Positions 7,894 through 16,091 of a DNA stretch of 37,993 bases are shown in pieces. Source of the DNA: an uncultured Lachnospiraceae bacterium. Lineage in GTDB: Bacteria > Bacillota > Clostridia > Lachnospirales > Lachnospiraceae. The translations under genes and the position numbers were made by a program. Positions within the stretch are counted from its first letter, which is position 1. Each line of letters starts with the position of its first letter. Below the pieces are notes generated by a model. The model did no database searches. It saw only the letters and a program-made list of their open reading frames with translations, and was not told the origin of the DNA. The stretch is from positions 1-37,993 of the forward strand of contig CAOKPU010000030.1 of NCBI GenBank assembly GCA_948470755.1. The letters run 5' to 3'.

Positions 7894-9475
7894 AGTTATT
7901 ATTGTAGATGACGAAGAGTTAGCCCGCAAAATGCTCATCACCGGCACCAACTGGAACGCTCTGCACATGGAAATCATCGCGGAAGCCATTTCCGGGCAGG
8001 ATGCCCTTTCCATTATGGAAGAGCAGATACCGGACATCCTTTTTACCGATATAAAAATGCCCTATATGGACGGCATCGAACTATGCCATATCGTCACCAG
8101 GCGCTACCCCCATGTCAGGATCGTCGTTACGACTGCTTTTAAAGATTTCGATTACGCCCAGCAATGCATCAGCCTCGGCGTTTCCCATTTCCTTTTAAAG
8201 CCAATCAACCGCAGCGACCTGGTATCCATCCTTTTAAAACTCCGGGAGCAAATCGAAAACGAAAAGCAACAGTGGCTTGAATTCGACCATCTTAAAAAAA
8301 TATTGGAAAAAAACTATGCTTTCCTCAGGGAACGTTTCCTGCTGGAGTTTTGCGAGAACAGCACACGGTCTGTTTCCACGGAAAAACAGATTTCTTATTA
8401 TTTCCCGGACGGCATTCCTTCCTATATACAAGTTACCCTTTTGGAAGCCCATTTTCCCCACTCCGGCAACCTGACGGAAGAAGAACATCTCCTGCAGGAC
8501 ATGAAAAACCTGGAATTTATCAAAAACTATCTGGGGGAAAATAAAAATGTGGAAATATTCGGGGATAACAACCATCATTTAGTTATGCTGGCTTACTCCC
8601 CGGAAGTGCAGGTCGTTTCCCTCTGCGAACAGCTCCAGCGCAGCATCTACCAGACTTCCGGCCATGAAATCCTGTTCGGGGTCGGCAACCACTATGATAA
8701 TTTTTTCAAAGCGGAAGTTTCCTGGTCCGAAGCGCTGGAATCCCTCAAATTCAGCCGCTATATGCCTAACCGCCCTATTGTCATCTACCAAAACGATATC
8801 CATGTGCAAAATACCGATTGGATCTCCTCCCCCGCAGAATTGGAGGATATCAAATTTTATATAAAAGCAGGACTCCCCGATTCTGTCCAAAAGCTCCTTG
8901 CGCCGCTTTATATGGAGCCGGATGGCGCTTTGACCAGCCTGGAACATGCCCGCATGTTATCTATGACTTTATTATCCTCTGCCGTCAATGCGGCAAACGA
9001 TATCGGCATCCCGTTAAACGACTTGTTTCCTGATTCCGGCAATTCCCTCCTGCAGATTCTGCTCGGCCCCACCAGCCAGGAACTGCGCAGCCAGACAAGC
9101 GCCTTCTTAATCCGGCTTACGACGGAAATCGCCGCATACCGGACCAATAAAAGCAAAACCATCCTATGGGAAGTCCTGCAGTACATACAGACTCACCTGA
9201 CGGACTCCTCCCTTTCACTGAATTCCGTAGCCGAAACGTTCCACATGAACGGCAGTTATTTAAGCCGCACTTTTACGAAAGAGCTGGGATTCAGCTTTTC
9301 CAAATATTTAAACCGGCTCCGCATGGAGCATGCGATCACGCTGTTAAACACCACTGACTTAAAGGCTTACCAGATCGCCGAAGCCGTGGGCATCCCGGAT
9401 GCTTATTATTTCAGCAACTGTTTTAAGAAATATACCGGCACATCGATCAGAGATTACAGAAAAGGAACAACATGA
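7874..9475 (+). CDS. YesN-type AraC response regulator 1
   Basis: This 533-residue regulator has an N-terminal receiver domain (VIIVDDEELARKM, phosphoacceptor D59 in FTDIKMP, and K in LLKPIN), a long middle region, and a C-terminal AraC-type double helix-turn-helix. The last of these shows LSLNSVAETFHMNGSYLSRTF and then the second helix pair AYQIAEAVGIPDAYYFSNCF. The gene overlaps yesM-1 by 20 bases. Phosphorylated YesN proteins activate transport and hydrolase operons by binding upstream of the -35 region. The duplicated block upstream of the isomerase and of the second binding protein is the best candidate target. It converges on the GH43 gene and shares a terminator hairpin with it. Confidence 0.95.
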   Translation: MNHSIFKVIIVDDEELARKMLITGTNWNALHMEIIAEAISGQDALSIMEEQIPDILFTDIKMPYMDGIELCHIVTRRYPHVRIVVTTAFKDFDYAQQCISLGVSHFLLKPINRSDLVSILLKLREQIENEKQQWLEFDHLKKILEKNYAFLRERFLLEFCENSTRSVSTEKQISYYFPDGIPSYIQVTLLEAHFPHSGNLTEEEHLLQDMKNLEFIKNYLGENKNVEIFGDNNHHLVMLAYSPEVQVVSLCEQLQRSIYQTSGHEILFGVGNHYDNFFKAEVSWSEALESLKFSRYMPNRPIVIYQNDIHVQNTDWISSPAELEDIKFYIKAGLPDSVQKLLAPLYMEPDGALTSLEHARMLSMTLLSSAVNAANDIGIPLNDLFPDSGNSLLQILLGPTSQELRSQTSAFLIRLTTEIAAYRTNKSKTILWEVLQYIQTHLTDSSLSLNSVAETFHMNGSYLSRTFTKELGFSFSKYLNRLRMEHAITLLNTTDLKAYQIAEAVGIPDAYYFSNCFKKYTGTSIRDYRKGTT

Positions 9476-9486
9476 TTGTTGTTCCT
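9463..9486. terminator. Hairpin between convergent yesN-1 and GH43 genes
   Basis: A perfect 10-bp stem (9463-9472 with 9477-9486) with a 4-base loop overlaps the yesN-1 stop codon. On the minus strand it is followed by TTTTCTGT, so it works better for the GH43 operon; on the plus strand no T run follows. Confidence 0.65.
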
Positions 9487-9499
9487 CTCCCAATTCCCT

Positions 9500-11140
9500 T
9501 TAAATATATTTCCCGTCCACTTCCATATCCAATTCCTGGTAAGAAAAATAGTCGAAATCAGCAGGAAGCGCCGTCCCCAGTCCGTCCACGCTGAACATCC
9601 CGGTAAAAGCCCCCGTAAACGCAGCATCATAAACCGCTTTTATATATTCATCCGACAGCTTGGCGGAATCAAACCGATAGGCCGTTTCCTGCCATAATTC
9701 CCCGTCAAAAGAATAGTAATATTGGTAAGAAATACCCCTTACCTGCACTTTCAAATAAATATACTCCGCATCATCCGGCACCGGGATCGGATTCTCCTGG
9801 TATACGCTGAAGGTTTTTCCTAAATCCGTCGCTGTGACATCAATGACCCTTCCGTATTTTTCATTCCATGTAACCTGTATACAAGACCAGTTCTTCGTAT
9901 TATAATAACAGCTTAACCCGGCAGACTGCTGGATATTTTTCGGCCGGTAAGACATCTTCGTCTCCGCGTCAAACGTAAAGCTCTGCCATCTCCTGGCCAC
10001 ATGCGCCTGCAAAAATGTGGATGCCAGCGACTGTCTTCCGTACAGCCTCAAATGCCCCGGCCGGCTTTGCAGGGACATAGTATCCTCTTCCAGAGGAACT
10101 CTAAGCGTCTGGAAAGAAAGGCCCAATCCCTTCTCGTTAAAATCATCTTTCCCGCTTCTTGCTTCCCCCTCGCAGCCTGCCGCGTCCACAGGTGCTTCCA
10201 CTTCCACCATTCCTTTATGCCCGCCCACAATATGGGGCCAGCCGTCGTCATCCCATATCACCTTTTGGATGCCGGTCTCCCTTCCGAGCGGGCACCACCC
10301 CCTTTGCTCCGCCACGGACTCCGTATGGTGGTGTATCGGCCTTCCCATCAAATGGGCAAAATACCATTCCCCGGTTTTCGTCTGTACCAAAGATCCATGG
10401 CCCGCCTTCTGGATCGGATGAAACGGGGCGTCCAATGTCGTCAGCATAGGCTCCCCCGGCTGCGTCATAAAAGTTCCCCGCAAAGATTCCGCCCTTGCCA
10501 CCCGTTCCTGATGGGCATATACCGTCCCGCCCTGTGCGACAAACAGATAATAGTAACCATTGATCTTATAGATATGCGGCCCCTCCGTAAAACGGTCGGG
10601 CGTCCCTTTATAAATCACCCATGGTTCCCCCACCAGCTTCTTTTCCTCTTCCGAATATTCCGTACACATAATCCCGTAAAAAGGATGGTGGAAGCTCCTC
10701 GGATCCCAATATTGGTTCAACAGATATTTCCTTCCATCGTCATCATGGAACAAAGATGCATCAAACCCCGCCGTATTCAGTATGACCGGATCCGACCACG
10801 GCCCCATGATATTTTCCGCAGTAATCAAATAATTGATACAGTCTTTATAGGCTCCGTCCGTTACCTTCACATCCGTATAGACCAGATAAAATTTCCCGTC
10901 ATGATAAGACAGGTCCGGCGCCCAGACGCCGCCGGAATCCGGGTTCCCCCACATGTCCAGAAGCCTTTTTTCTTTCAACGGATAAGTAATCAGTTTCCAA
11001 TGCGCTAAGTCTTTGGATTCATGGATCCGTACCCCCGGCCACCATTCAAACGTCGAGGAAGCAATATAATATGTATCATCCACTCTGATCAGGCTGGGAT
11101 CCGGATGGAACCCGGTTAAAATAGGATTTTTTATTTTCAT
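9500..11140 (-). CDS. Glycoside hydrolase family 43, beta-xylosidase/arabinofuranosidase-like
   Basis: This is a 546-residue cytoplasmic enzyme without a signal peptide. The GH43 five-bladed propeller occupies about 1-310. The catalytic base is D14 in GFHPDPS, the pKa modulator D127 in GFDASLFHDDDG, and the acid E186 in FTEGPHIY. From about 340 to the end is the beta-sandwich domain typical of XynB-like xylosidases, with YYSFDGELW. The start is the ATG at 11140, where MKIKNPILTGFHPDPS matches family N-termini; an upstream in-frame extension would run into the permease gene. It is the last gene of the binding protein-permease-permease operon, 20 bases after the second permease, so it likely acts on imported xylo-oligosaccharides. 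Specificity between xylose and arabinose cannot be decided by eye. Confidence 0.93.
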   Translation of the reverse strand: MKIKNPILTGFHPDPSLIRVDDTYYIASSTFEWWPGVRIHESKDLAHWKLITYPLKEKRLLDMWGNPDSGGVWAPDLSYHDGKFYLVYTDVKVTDGAYKDCINYLITAENIMGPWSDPVILNTAGFDASLFHDDDGRKYLLNQYWDPRSFHHPFYGIMCTEYSEEEKKLVGEPWVIYKGTPDRFTEGPHIYKINGYYYLFVAQGGTVYAHQERVARAESLRGTFMTQPGEPMLTTLDAPFHPIQKAGHGSLVQTKTGEWYFAHLMGRPIHHHTESVAEQRGWCPLGRETGIQKVIWDDDGWPHIVGGHKGMVEVEAPVDAAGCEGEARSGKDDFNEKGLGLSFQTLRVPLEEDTMSLQSRPGHLRLYGRQSLASTFLQAHVARRWQSFTFDAETKMSYRPKNIQQSAGLSCYYNTKNWSCIQVTWNEKYGRVIDVTATDLGKTFSVYQENPIPVPDDAEYIYLKVQVRGISYQYYYSFDGELWQETAYRFDSAKLSDEYIKAVYDAAFTGAFTGMFSVDGLGTALPADFDYFSYQELDMEVDGKYI

Positions 11141-11160
11141 ATGCCTTTTCCTTTCTTCAA

Positions 11161-11991
11161 TCAGCCTTTTACCGCGCCGGCAACCATGCCGCTCTGCACT
11201 TGGTTGCTGAACAGCAGATAAATTACAACCGTCGGCAGCGTCGCCACGACAAGCCCCGCGCCCATCGTTCCCCAATCCGTCGTATACTGCCCTACCATCT
11301 GCATAATCCCGACGGTAAGAGTCCTGTATTTTTCAGAATTGATAAAGGTGATCGCAAACATCATCTCGTTCCATGTAGATAAAAAAGTAAAGATGGAAAT
11401 CGTTGCCAGCGCCGGTTTTACAAGCGGCAGTATGATCGTAAAAAACGTGCGGAATATCCCGCATCCGTCCAGGAACGCCGACTCTTCCAATTCCAAAGGA
11501 AGCACCTGGAAAAAGCCGATCATAAAAAAGATAGCCATCGGAAGCGCAAACGCTATGTAAGGAATAATGATCGCCTGGTAGGTGTCCAGCATTTTCAGAT
11601 TGCGCAGCATAATAAATACCGGCAGAAGCACTGCATGAAGCGGTATCATCAGCCCGATTGAGAAAAAAGGCTTTATGATATGGTTGGCTTTGACCCGCAT
11701 TCTTGCAATGGCATAGGAAACCATGCAGGCAAGGATATCCGATACCACAATGACGATCAGCGTTACAAAAATGCTGTTCAGCAGATAATGCCCTACATTG
11801 GCATTGAATAACGCATTTTGATAATTCGACCAGTGGAATTCCTTCGGAAGCCCCATCACATTCCCGCTGTATATTTCATTATTGTCCTTCAGTGAAAAAA
11901 ACAAGAGAAAAAGCAAGGGATAAATCTGCACCACTGCAAATGCCGCCAAAACAATATGGAGCAGGACCTTTGTTGGTTTTATCTTCTTCAT
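11161..11991 (-). CDS. Carbohydrate ABC transporter permease (MalG/CUT1), transporter B
   Basis: This 276-residue inner-membrane permease of the CUT1 family has six hydrophobic segments. The EAA loop EESAFLDGCGIFRTFFTIILP (about 171-191), which contacts the ATPase, and the MalG-type C-terminus GMVAGAVKG are present. It lies 10 bases downstream of its partner permease and 20 bases upstream of the GH43 gene. No ATP-binding subunit is encoded nearby, which is usual for CUT1 systems in Clostridia that share one MsiK/UgpC-type ATPase. Confidence 0.95.
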   Translation of the reverse strand: MKKIKPTKVLLHIVLAAFAVVQIYPLLFLLFFSLKDNNEIYSGNVMGLPKEFHWSNYQNALFNANVGHYLLNSIFVTLIVIVVSDILACMVSYAIARMRVKANHIIKPFFSIGLMIPLHAVLLPVFIMLRNLKMLDTYQAIIIPYIAFALPMAIFFMIGFFQVLPLELEESAFLDGCGIFRTFFTIILPLVKPALATISIFTFLSTWNEMMFAITFINSEKYRTLTVGIMQMVGQYTTDWGTMGAGLVVATLPTVVIYLLFSNQVQSGMVAGAVKG

Positions 11992-12001
11992 CTTCTTCCT
12001 C

Positions 12002-12877
12002 CTAATAAGTAATATTTTCTACTTTGAAACATTTTTCAATCAGGAAATAGAAAAACAGGCACTCCAATACGATGAAAATTGCCATAGCGCTTCCCATCCC
12101 ATATTCCATCCTGGAAAAAATGGATGTATACATCAATGTACTCGGCACTTCGCTTGCATGCAGCGGCCCGCCTTTTGTCAACACCCAGATCAAGTCAAAA
12201 AGCTTCAGCGACCCGATGACCGCAAAAGTCAGGCTGACTTTCATGGTGCTTTTGATCAAGGGGATAGTGACATGGAATGCCATCTGCCGTTCATTGGCCC
12301 CGTCGATCTGCGCCGCTTCATAAATATCCGCCGGCACGCTCTTGATCCCCGTATAAAGGATCAGCATATGGTACCCGATATACTGCCATACGATCGGGAA
12401 CAGGGAGGATGCAAGGACGAAACGTTTATCCCCCAGCCAGTCCTGCCCTTGGAAGCCGAAACTTTGTAAGAGGGCGTTCAACGCGCCGTAGTCAGGATTG
12501 TAAATCTTCAAAAACAACTGGCCGATCACTACCGTGGAGAGAAGCACCGGGATAAAATAAATGGTCCGGTATACTTTTTCCCCTTTTACTTTTCTTGCCA
12601 GTACCAGGGCAAAAAACAGCGCCGGTATTAATTGCCCGATAATGGACGCTATGGCCAGGATCAGCGAATTCCGCGCCGACAGGAGGAAGGCTTCGTTTTT
12701 TATCAGTTTCAAATAGTTATCAATCCCAATAAATATCTTCTCTCCGATCCCATCCCATTGCATCGTACTATAATAGCCGGACATGGCAATCGGAACAAAT
12801 GCCATGACCAGGTAAATCACAAACGCCGGAATTACAAAAATCCAATATGCTTTTTTATTCCCAAGCATCTTCTGCAT
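12002..12877 (-). CDS. Carbohydrate ABC transporter permease (MalF/CUT1), transporter B
   Basis: This permease has 291 residues from the ATG at 12877, chosen because AAAGGAGA lies just upstream and MQKMLGNKKAYWIFVIPAF is the normal family N-terminus; a longer frame reads back into the intergenic hairpins. Six membrane segments are visible. The EAA loop is IYEAAQIDGANERQMAFHVT, followed by IPLIKS. It pairs with the MalG-like subunit as the transmembrane channel. The gap of about 115 bases to the binding-protein gene holds two hairpins, suggesting lower expression than the binding protein. Confidence 0.95.
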   Translation of the reverse strand: MQKMLGNKKAYWIFVIPAFVIYLVMAFVPIAMSGYYSTMQWDGIGEKIFIGIDNYLKLIKNEAFLLSARNSLILAIASIIGQLIPALFFALVLARKVKGEKVYRTIYFIPVLLSTVVIGQLFLKIYNPDYGALNALLQSFGFQGQDWLGDKRFVLASSLFPIVWQYIGYHMLILYTGIKSVPADIYEAAQIDGANERQMAFHVTIPLIKSTMKVSLTFAVIGSLKLFDLIWVLTKGGPLHASEVPSTLMYTSIFSRMEYGMGSAMAIFIVLECLFFYFLIEKCFKVENITY

Positions 12878-12923
12878 AACGCATCTCCTTTCTACCCAAG
12901 AAAGCTTTTCTAATACTAAGAGA

Positions 12924-12979
12924 ATCCGGAAAAGATTTCCGGATCCTCTGTCATTCAAATTCTGTTCCGCGAAGCGCGG
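12924..12979 (-). other. Two intercistronic hairpins after binding-protein gene B
   Basis: A 9-bp perfect stem (ATCCGGAAA at 12924-12932 with 12936-12944, extendable by AGAG/CTCT) and a short GC-rich stem (CCGCG at 12967-12971 with 12975-12979, extended by CTG/CAG) lie between the binding-protein stop and the permease start. No T run follows either one, so they look like mRNA-stabilising or attenuating elements rather than full terminators. Confidence 0.65.
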
Positions 12980-12992
12980 CAGAGTTTGATGA

Positions 12993-14372
12993 TTACTCGT
13001 TTATTGTCTGGAGATTTGCACAGAAATCTTCCGGGGTTACAGAGCCGTCAATCAATTTGGCAATCTCATTCATAATCGTGTCTGCTTTTGATCCGCCGGT
13101 CAGGGAATCCAGCCAATATACATATCCTGTCGCATCCGCCGTCAGGTTCGCAATTTCCTGCGACAAACGGTTCAAGCCGCTCGTATCGCCCATCTCCGCT
13201 TCCCATGCAGGCATTCCTGAACCTGCCAGATACTGGTCTTTGGACATCTTTTCACAAATGTACTGGGCAACCGCCGCTGCCTCTGCCGGATGTTCGCAAC
13301 TGCTGCTCACAAGGAATGTTTCGCCGGAGCCGCCGTGGAATTCATCAACGGAACCTTTCCCGCCTTCGATCACGGGGAATTTAATGACAGAGATTTTACC
13401 TTTTACTGCCGCATCGTCCGCTTCGCAGTCGCCGTTCAGCCAGCTTCCCATAAACATCATGGCTGCCCTTCCCTGCTTGAACGCCGCCACCGCATCGTCT
13501 TCCGACGTACCCATGGCGCTGCTTCCAAAGCCGCCTCTTGCCGCAAGTTCCTGTACTTTCCTTGCCGCTTCCGTCAATTCCGGCGTATTGAAGGATGCCG
13601 TGCCGTTCAACGCCGCGTTAAAATCTTCCGCCCCAGCCATCCGGATCGCATGAATGCCGAAGATCATCAGGCCCGGCCACAAATCCTTTTCCCCAAGGGA
13701 AATCGGCGTAATGCCGGCTGCGCTGAATGCATCCACCGCTTCCAGCAATTCATCATATGTTTCGGGGATTTTCACGTTATTCTGCTCAAACAACTCTGTA
13801 TTTACATACAACGAAGCAACCGCCACACTATAAGGGTATCCATATGTTTTTCCGTCAAAAATAAAATTATCCAACGTGCCGCCCAGGATCCTGCCCTTTA
13901 CATCATCCGTCATATACTCATCCAACGGCAATACGAGTTCCGCATCCACATAGGGTTTCATCGTTCCTGCACCCCAATTAAAAAATACATCCGGCAGCTC
14001 GTTGCCCGCCATTGCTGTTTTCAATTTTACTTTATAAGATTCCGATTCCGTGCCTTCATGGATGACTTCCACATTCGGCATATCCGTTTTGATGGATTCC
14101 AGCGCGTTATAGAACGCGACATAATTGCCATCCGTGGAATTCGGATCCGAGAACTGGGACCATAATGTAATAGTCACCTTTTCCGCAGATGCCTCATCGC
14201 CCGGAGCCTCATTGGCATCCGCCTTGGCCGCTTCCTTTCCTGCCTGGACTGCTTCCTGGGTTCCTTCGCTCTCCGCCGCCGCATTTCCCCCTGAATTCCC
14301 GCAAGCCGTGCAGCCCAATGCTAACACCGCCGACATCATTAACCCTATCGCTTTTACTAATCGCTTTTTCAT
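12993..14372 (-). CDS. Sugar ABC transporter substrate-binding lipoprotein, transporter B
   Basis: The protein has 459 residues from the ATG at 14372, set by AAAGGAGA upstream and by the signal peptide MKKRLVKAIGLMMSAVLAL. The lipobox region reads ALGCTACG; by family habit the second Cys is lipidated, though the first is also possible. An Ala/Glu-rich linker follows (to about residue 60), then a CUT1 extracellular solute-binding fold (SBP_bac_1) with VTITLWSQFSDPNSTDGNYV, ELPDVFFNWGAG and GRAAMMFMGSWLNGD. It captures oligosaccharide outside the membrane and delivers it to the two downstream permeases. It is the first gene of the operon that ends with the GH43 enzyme, directly behind one copy of the duplicated promoter block. 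Confidence 0.95.
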   Translation of the reverse strand: MKKRLVKAIGLMMSAVLALGCTACGNSGGNAAAESEGTQEAVQAGKEAAKADANEAPGDEASAEKVTITLWSQFSDPNSTDGNYVAFYNALESIKTDMPNVEVIHEGTESESYKVKLKTAMAGNELPDVFFNWGAGTMKPYVDAELVLPLDEYMTDDVKGRILGGTLDNFIFDGKTYGYPYSVAVASLYVNTELFEQNNVKIPETYDELLEAVDAFSAAGITPISLGEKDLWPGLMIFGIHAIRMAGAEDFNAALNGTASFNTPELTEAARKVQELAARGGFGSSAMGTSEDDAVAAFKQGRAAMMFMGSWLNGDCEADDAAVKGKISVIKFPVIEGGKGSVDEFHGGSGETFLVSSSCEHPAEAAAVAQYICEKMSKDQYLAGSGMPAWEAEMGDTSGLNRLSQEIANLTADATGYVYWLDSLTGGSKADTIMNEIAKLIDGSVTPEDFCANLQTINE

Positions 14373-14408
14373 AGCCTCTCCTTTCAAAAGTAGTTTTATC
14401 ATGAAACC

Positions 14409-14480
14409 ATTCTAGCTTTTGCGGCTTGCGTTTAGAATAGAATTACTTTACTATTTTTTAGATTTTTTTGACTAAAAAAT
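14409..14480 (-). promoter_or_regulatory. Promoter/operator block, copy B (before binding-protein gene B)
   Basis: On the minus strand a -10-like TAGAAT (14409-14414) stands 17 bases from a weak -35 TTCTAA (14432-14437). Upstream of that lies an AT-rich stretch with AAGTAATTCTATTC and AGTCAAAAAAATCTAAA. The whole ~65-bp block recurs almost unchanged at 17641-17708. The weak -35 and conserved upstream sequence fit an activator-dependent promoter; YesN-1 is the likely activator. The leader before the gene would be about 30 bases. Confidence 0.7.
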
Positions 14481-14486
14481 AGAAAG

Positions 14487-14523
14487 ATAGAATTTTTTTC
14501 CTTTTCATAGAATTTTTTTCCTT
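14487..14523. repeat. 17-bp direct repeat, 20-bp period, upstream of promoter B
   Basis: The sequence ATAGAATTTTTTTCCTT occurs exactly at 14487-14503 and again at 14507-14523. The 20-bp period is two helical turns. It lies about 50 bp upstream of the promoter block and is absent from the isomerase copy, so it may be an additional activator or catabolite-control site. Confidence 0.7.
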
Positions 14524-14560
14524 CTGCAAAACCATGTTCCGCAAGGCGCGTCTCCGCAGC

Positions 14561-14597
14561 AAAAAACAACTGCCCTTCCCTTTTACAGGAAGGACAG
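14561..14597 (-). terminator. Rho-independent terminator after xylulokinase
   Basis: A 10-bp stem (14570-14579 with 14588-14597, one mismatch) is followed on the minus strand by TTGTTTTTT. It lies 17 bases after the kinase stop and separates the isomerase-kinase operon from transporter operon B. Confidence 0.85.
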
Positions 14598-14613
14598 CTA
14601 TTTTCTCTTTTGC

Positions 14614-16074
14614 CTAACGATACCAATCTTTGATCATCGGATAGAGCTTTTTAAATTTTTCATACTTTTCTTCGTATTTTGCCGCAAGATGCGGATCCGG
14701 TTCAATCACTTCCGTTACTTTCACCACGGCCCCTGCCGCCGTTTCCACATCGGGATATTCGCCGCAGCCTACCGCCGCAAGCAAAGCACCGCCATACCCC
14801 GGCCCTTCCTCGCTGGCGATGATATCCAGTTTCAGGTTCATTACATTGGCAATGATTTTCTTCCAAAGAGGGCTCTTCGCCCCGCCGCCGCAGATTTTGG
14901 ACCGTTCCACGGCAATCCCGGACTTCCTCGCCGCCTCCAGGGAATCCCTCAATCCGAAGGCCACGCCTTCCAAAACAGCCTGGGTCATATCTTCCCTCGT
15001 GGTATCCATGGACATGCCGATAAAAGCCGCCCTCGCCCTCGCGTCATTATGGGGGGAGCGTTCCCCCATCAGGTAAGGCAGGTAAAAAACATTATTTTCC
15101 CCCAGCTTTGTAATGCCCGCCTGTTCCGCTGCAAACTCTTTCGTTTTCAGGATGTCCTCATTCCACCATTTATTGCAGGAAGCCGCGCTCAGCATACAGC
15201 CCATCAGATGGTAATGGCCGTCCGCATGGGCAAAGGAGTGGAGGGCATTCTTCTCAGCCGCCCGGAACGCCCTGCTGGAAATGAAAATAGTGCCGGACGT
15301 ACCGAGCGAAATATTGCACGCCCCGTCCCCTACCGTTCCGGTCCCGACTGCGGCGGCCGCATTATCACCGGCCCCGACCACCACCTTCACGCTCTCGGAA
15401 AGGCCCGTCCGCGCGGCAATTTCTGGTTTTAAACAGCCTACGGCTTCATAACTTTCAAAAAGTTTTGGAAGCTGTTCTTCCTTCACCCCGCATATTTCCA
15501 GCATTTCTTTCGACCATTGCTTCTTTTCCACATCCAGAAGAAGCATCCCCGAAGCATCGGAATAATCCGTACAGTGAACGCCGCACAGGCGGTATGCCAG
15601 ATAATCTTTTGGCAGCATGATCTTGCGGATCCTGGCAAAATTCTCCGGCTCATGCTTTCTCATCCAGAGGAGTTTCGGCGCGGTAAACCCTGCAAACGCA
15701 ATATTCGCCGTATAACGGGCCAGTTTTTCTTTCCCGATCACTTCATTCAGATAATCCGTCTCTTCCTCCGCCCTCCCGTCATTCCAGAGGATGGCCGGGC
15801 GGATCACCCGGTCTTCCTTATCCAGCGCCACCAGCCCATGCATCTGCCCGCCGAAGCCGATTCCCGCCACCTGCGACTTATCCGCCTCTGCCGTCAATTC
15901 CATCAATCCTTCTACGGAACGCCGGTACCAGTCTTCCGGGTCTTGTTCCGACCATCCCGTTTCCGGGAAATACAAAGGATATTCTTTGGAAACCACTTTG
16001 CGTATGGTTCCCTTCTCATCCATCAGCAGAAGTTTTACTGCCGATGTCCCAAGATCAATTCCTATATACAGCAT
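14614..16074 (-). CDS. xylB: Xylulokinase (FGGY family)
   Basis: This 486-residue kinase starts at the ATG at 16074, preceded by AGGAGGAAACGAC; the start gives the classic MLYIGIDLGTSAVKLLLMD. The FGGY N-terminal phosphate motif and GWSEQDPEDWY are present. The middle has FGGQMHGLVALD and AILWNDGRAEEE, as in xylulokinases that hold the sugar with an Asp near 230 (VGAGDNAAAAVG). The C-terminal ATP site reads KICGGGAKSPLWKKI. It would phosphorylate D-xylulose to D-xylulose 5-phosphate for the pentose phosphate pathway. It follows the isomerase gene by 17 bases in one operon ending at a strong terminator. Related FGGY kinases such as ribulokinase are less likely because length and motifs fit XylB. 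Confidence 0.93.
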   Translation of the reverse strand: MLYIGIDLGTSAVKLLLMDEKGTIRKVVSKEYPLYFPETGWSEQDPEDWYRRSVEGLMELTAEADKSQVAGIGFGGQMHGLVALDKEDRVIRPAILWNDGRAEEETDYLNEVIGKEKLARYTANIAFAGFTAPKLLWMRKHEPENFARIRKIMLPKDYLAYRLCGVHCTDYSDASGMLLLDVEKKQWSKEMLEICGVKEEQLPKLFESYEAVGCLKPEIAARTGLSESVKVVVGAGDNAAAAVGTGTVGDGACNISLGTSGTIFISSRAFRAAEKNALHSFAHADGHYHLMGCMLSAASCNKWWNEDILKTKEFAAEQAGITKLGENNVFYLPYLMGERSPHNDARARAAFIGMSMDTTREDMTQAVLEGVAFGLRDSLEAARKSGIAVERSKICGGGAKSPLWKKIIANVMNLKLDIIASEEGPGYGGALLAAVGCGEYPDVETAAGAVVKVTEVIEPDPHLAAKYEEKYEKFKKLYPMIKDWYR

Positions 16075-16091
16075 GTCGTTTCCTCCTGCCT

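Noticed and set aside
10001-11008. 335-codon plus-strand open frame opposite the GH43 gene
   Set aside because: Arg/Pro/His-rich composition and no family resemblance; the opposite strand encodes clear GH43 catalytic motifs.
13290-14165. 291-codon plus-strand open frame opposite binding-protein gene B
   Set aside because: An antisense shadow of a GC-biased gene; no ribosome-binding site and improbable composition.
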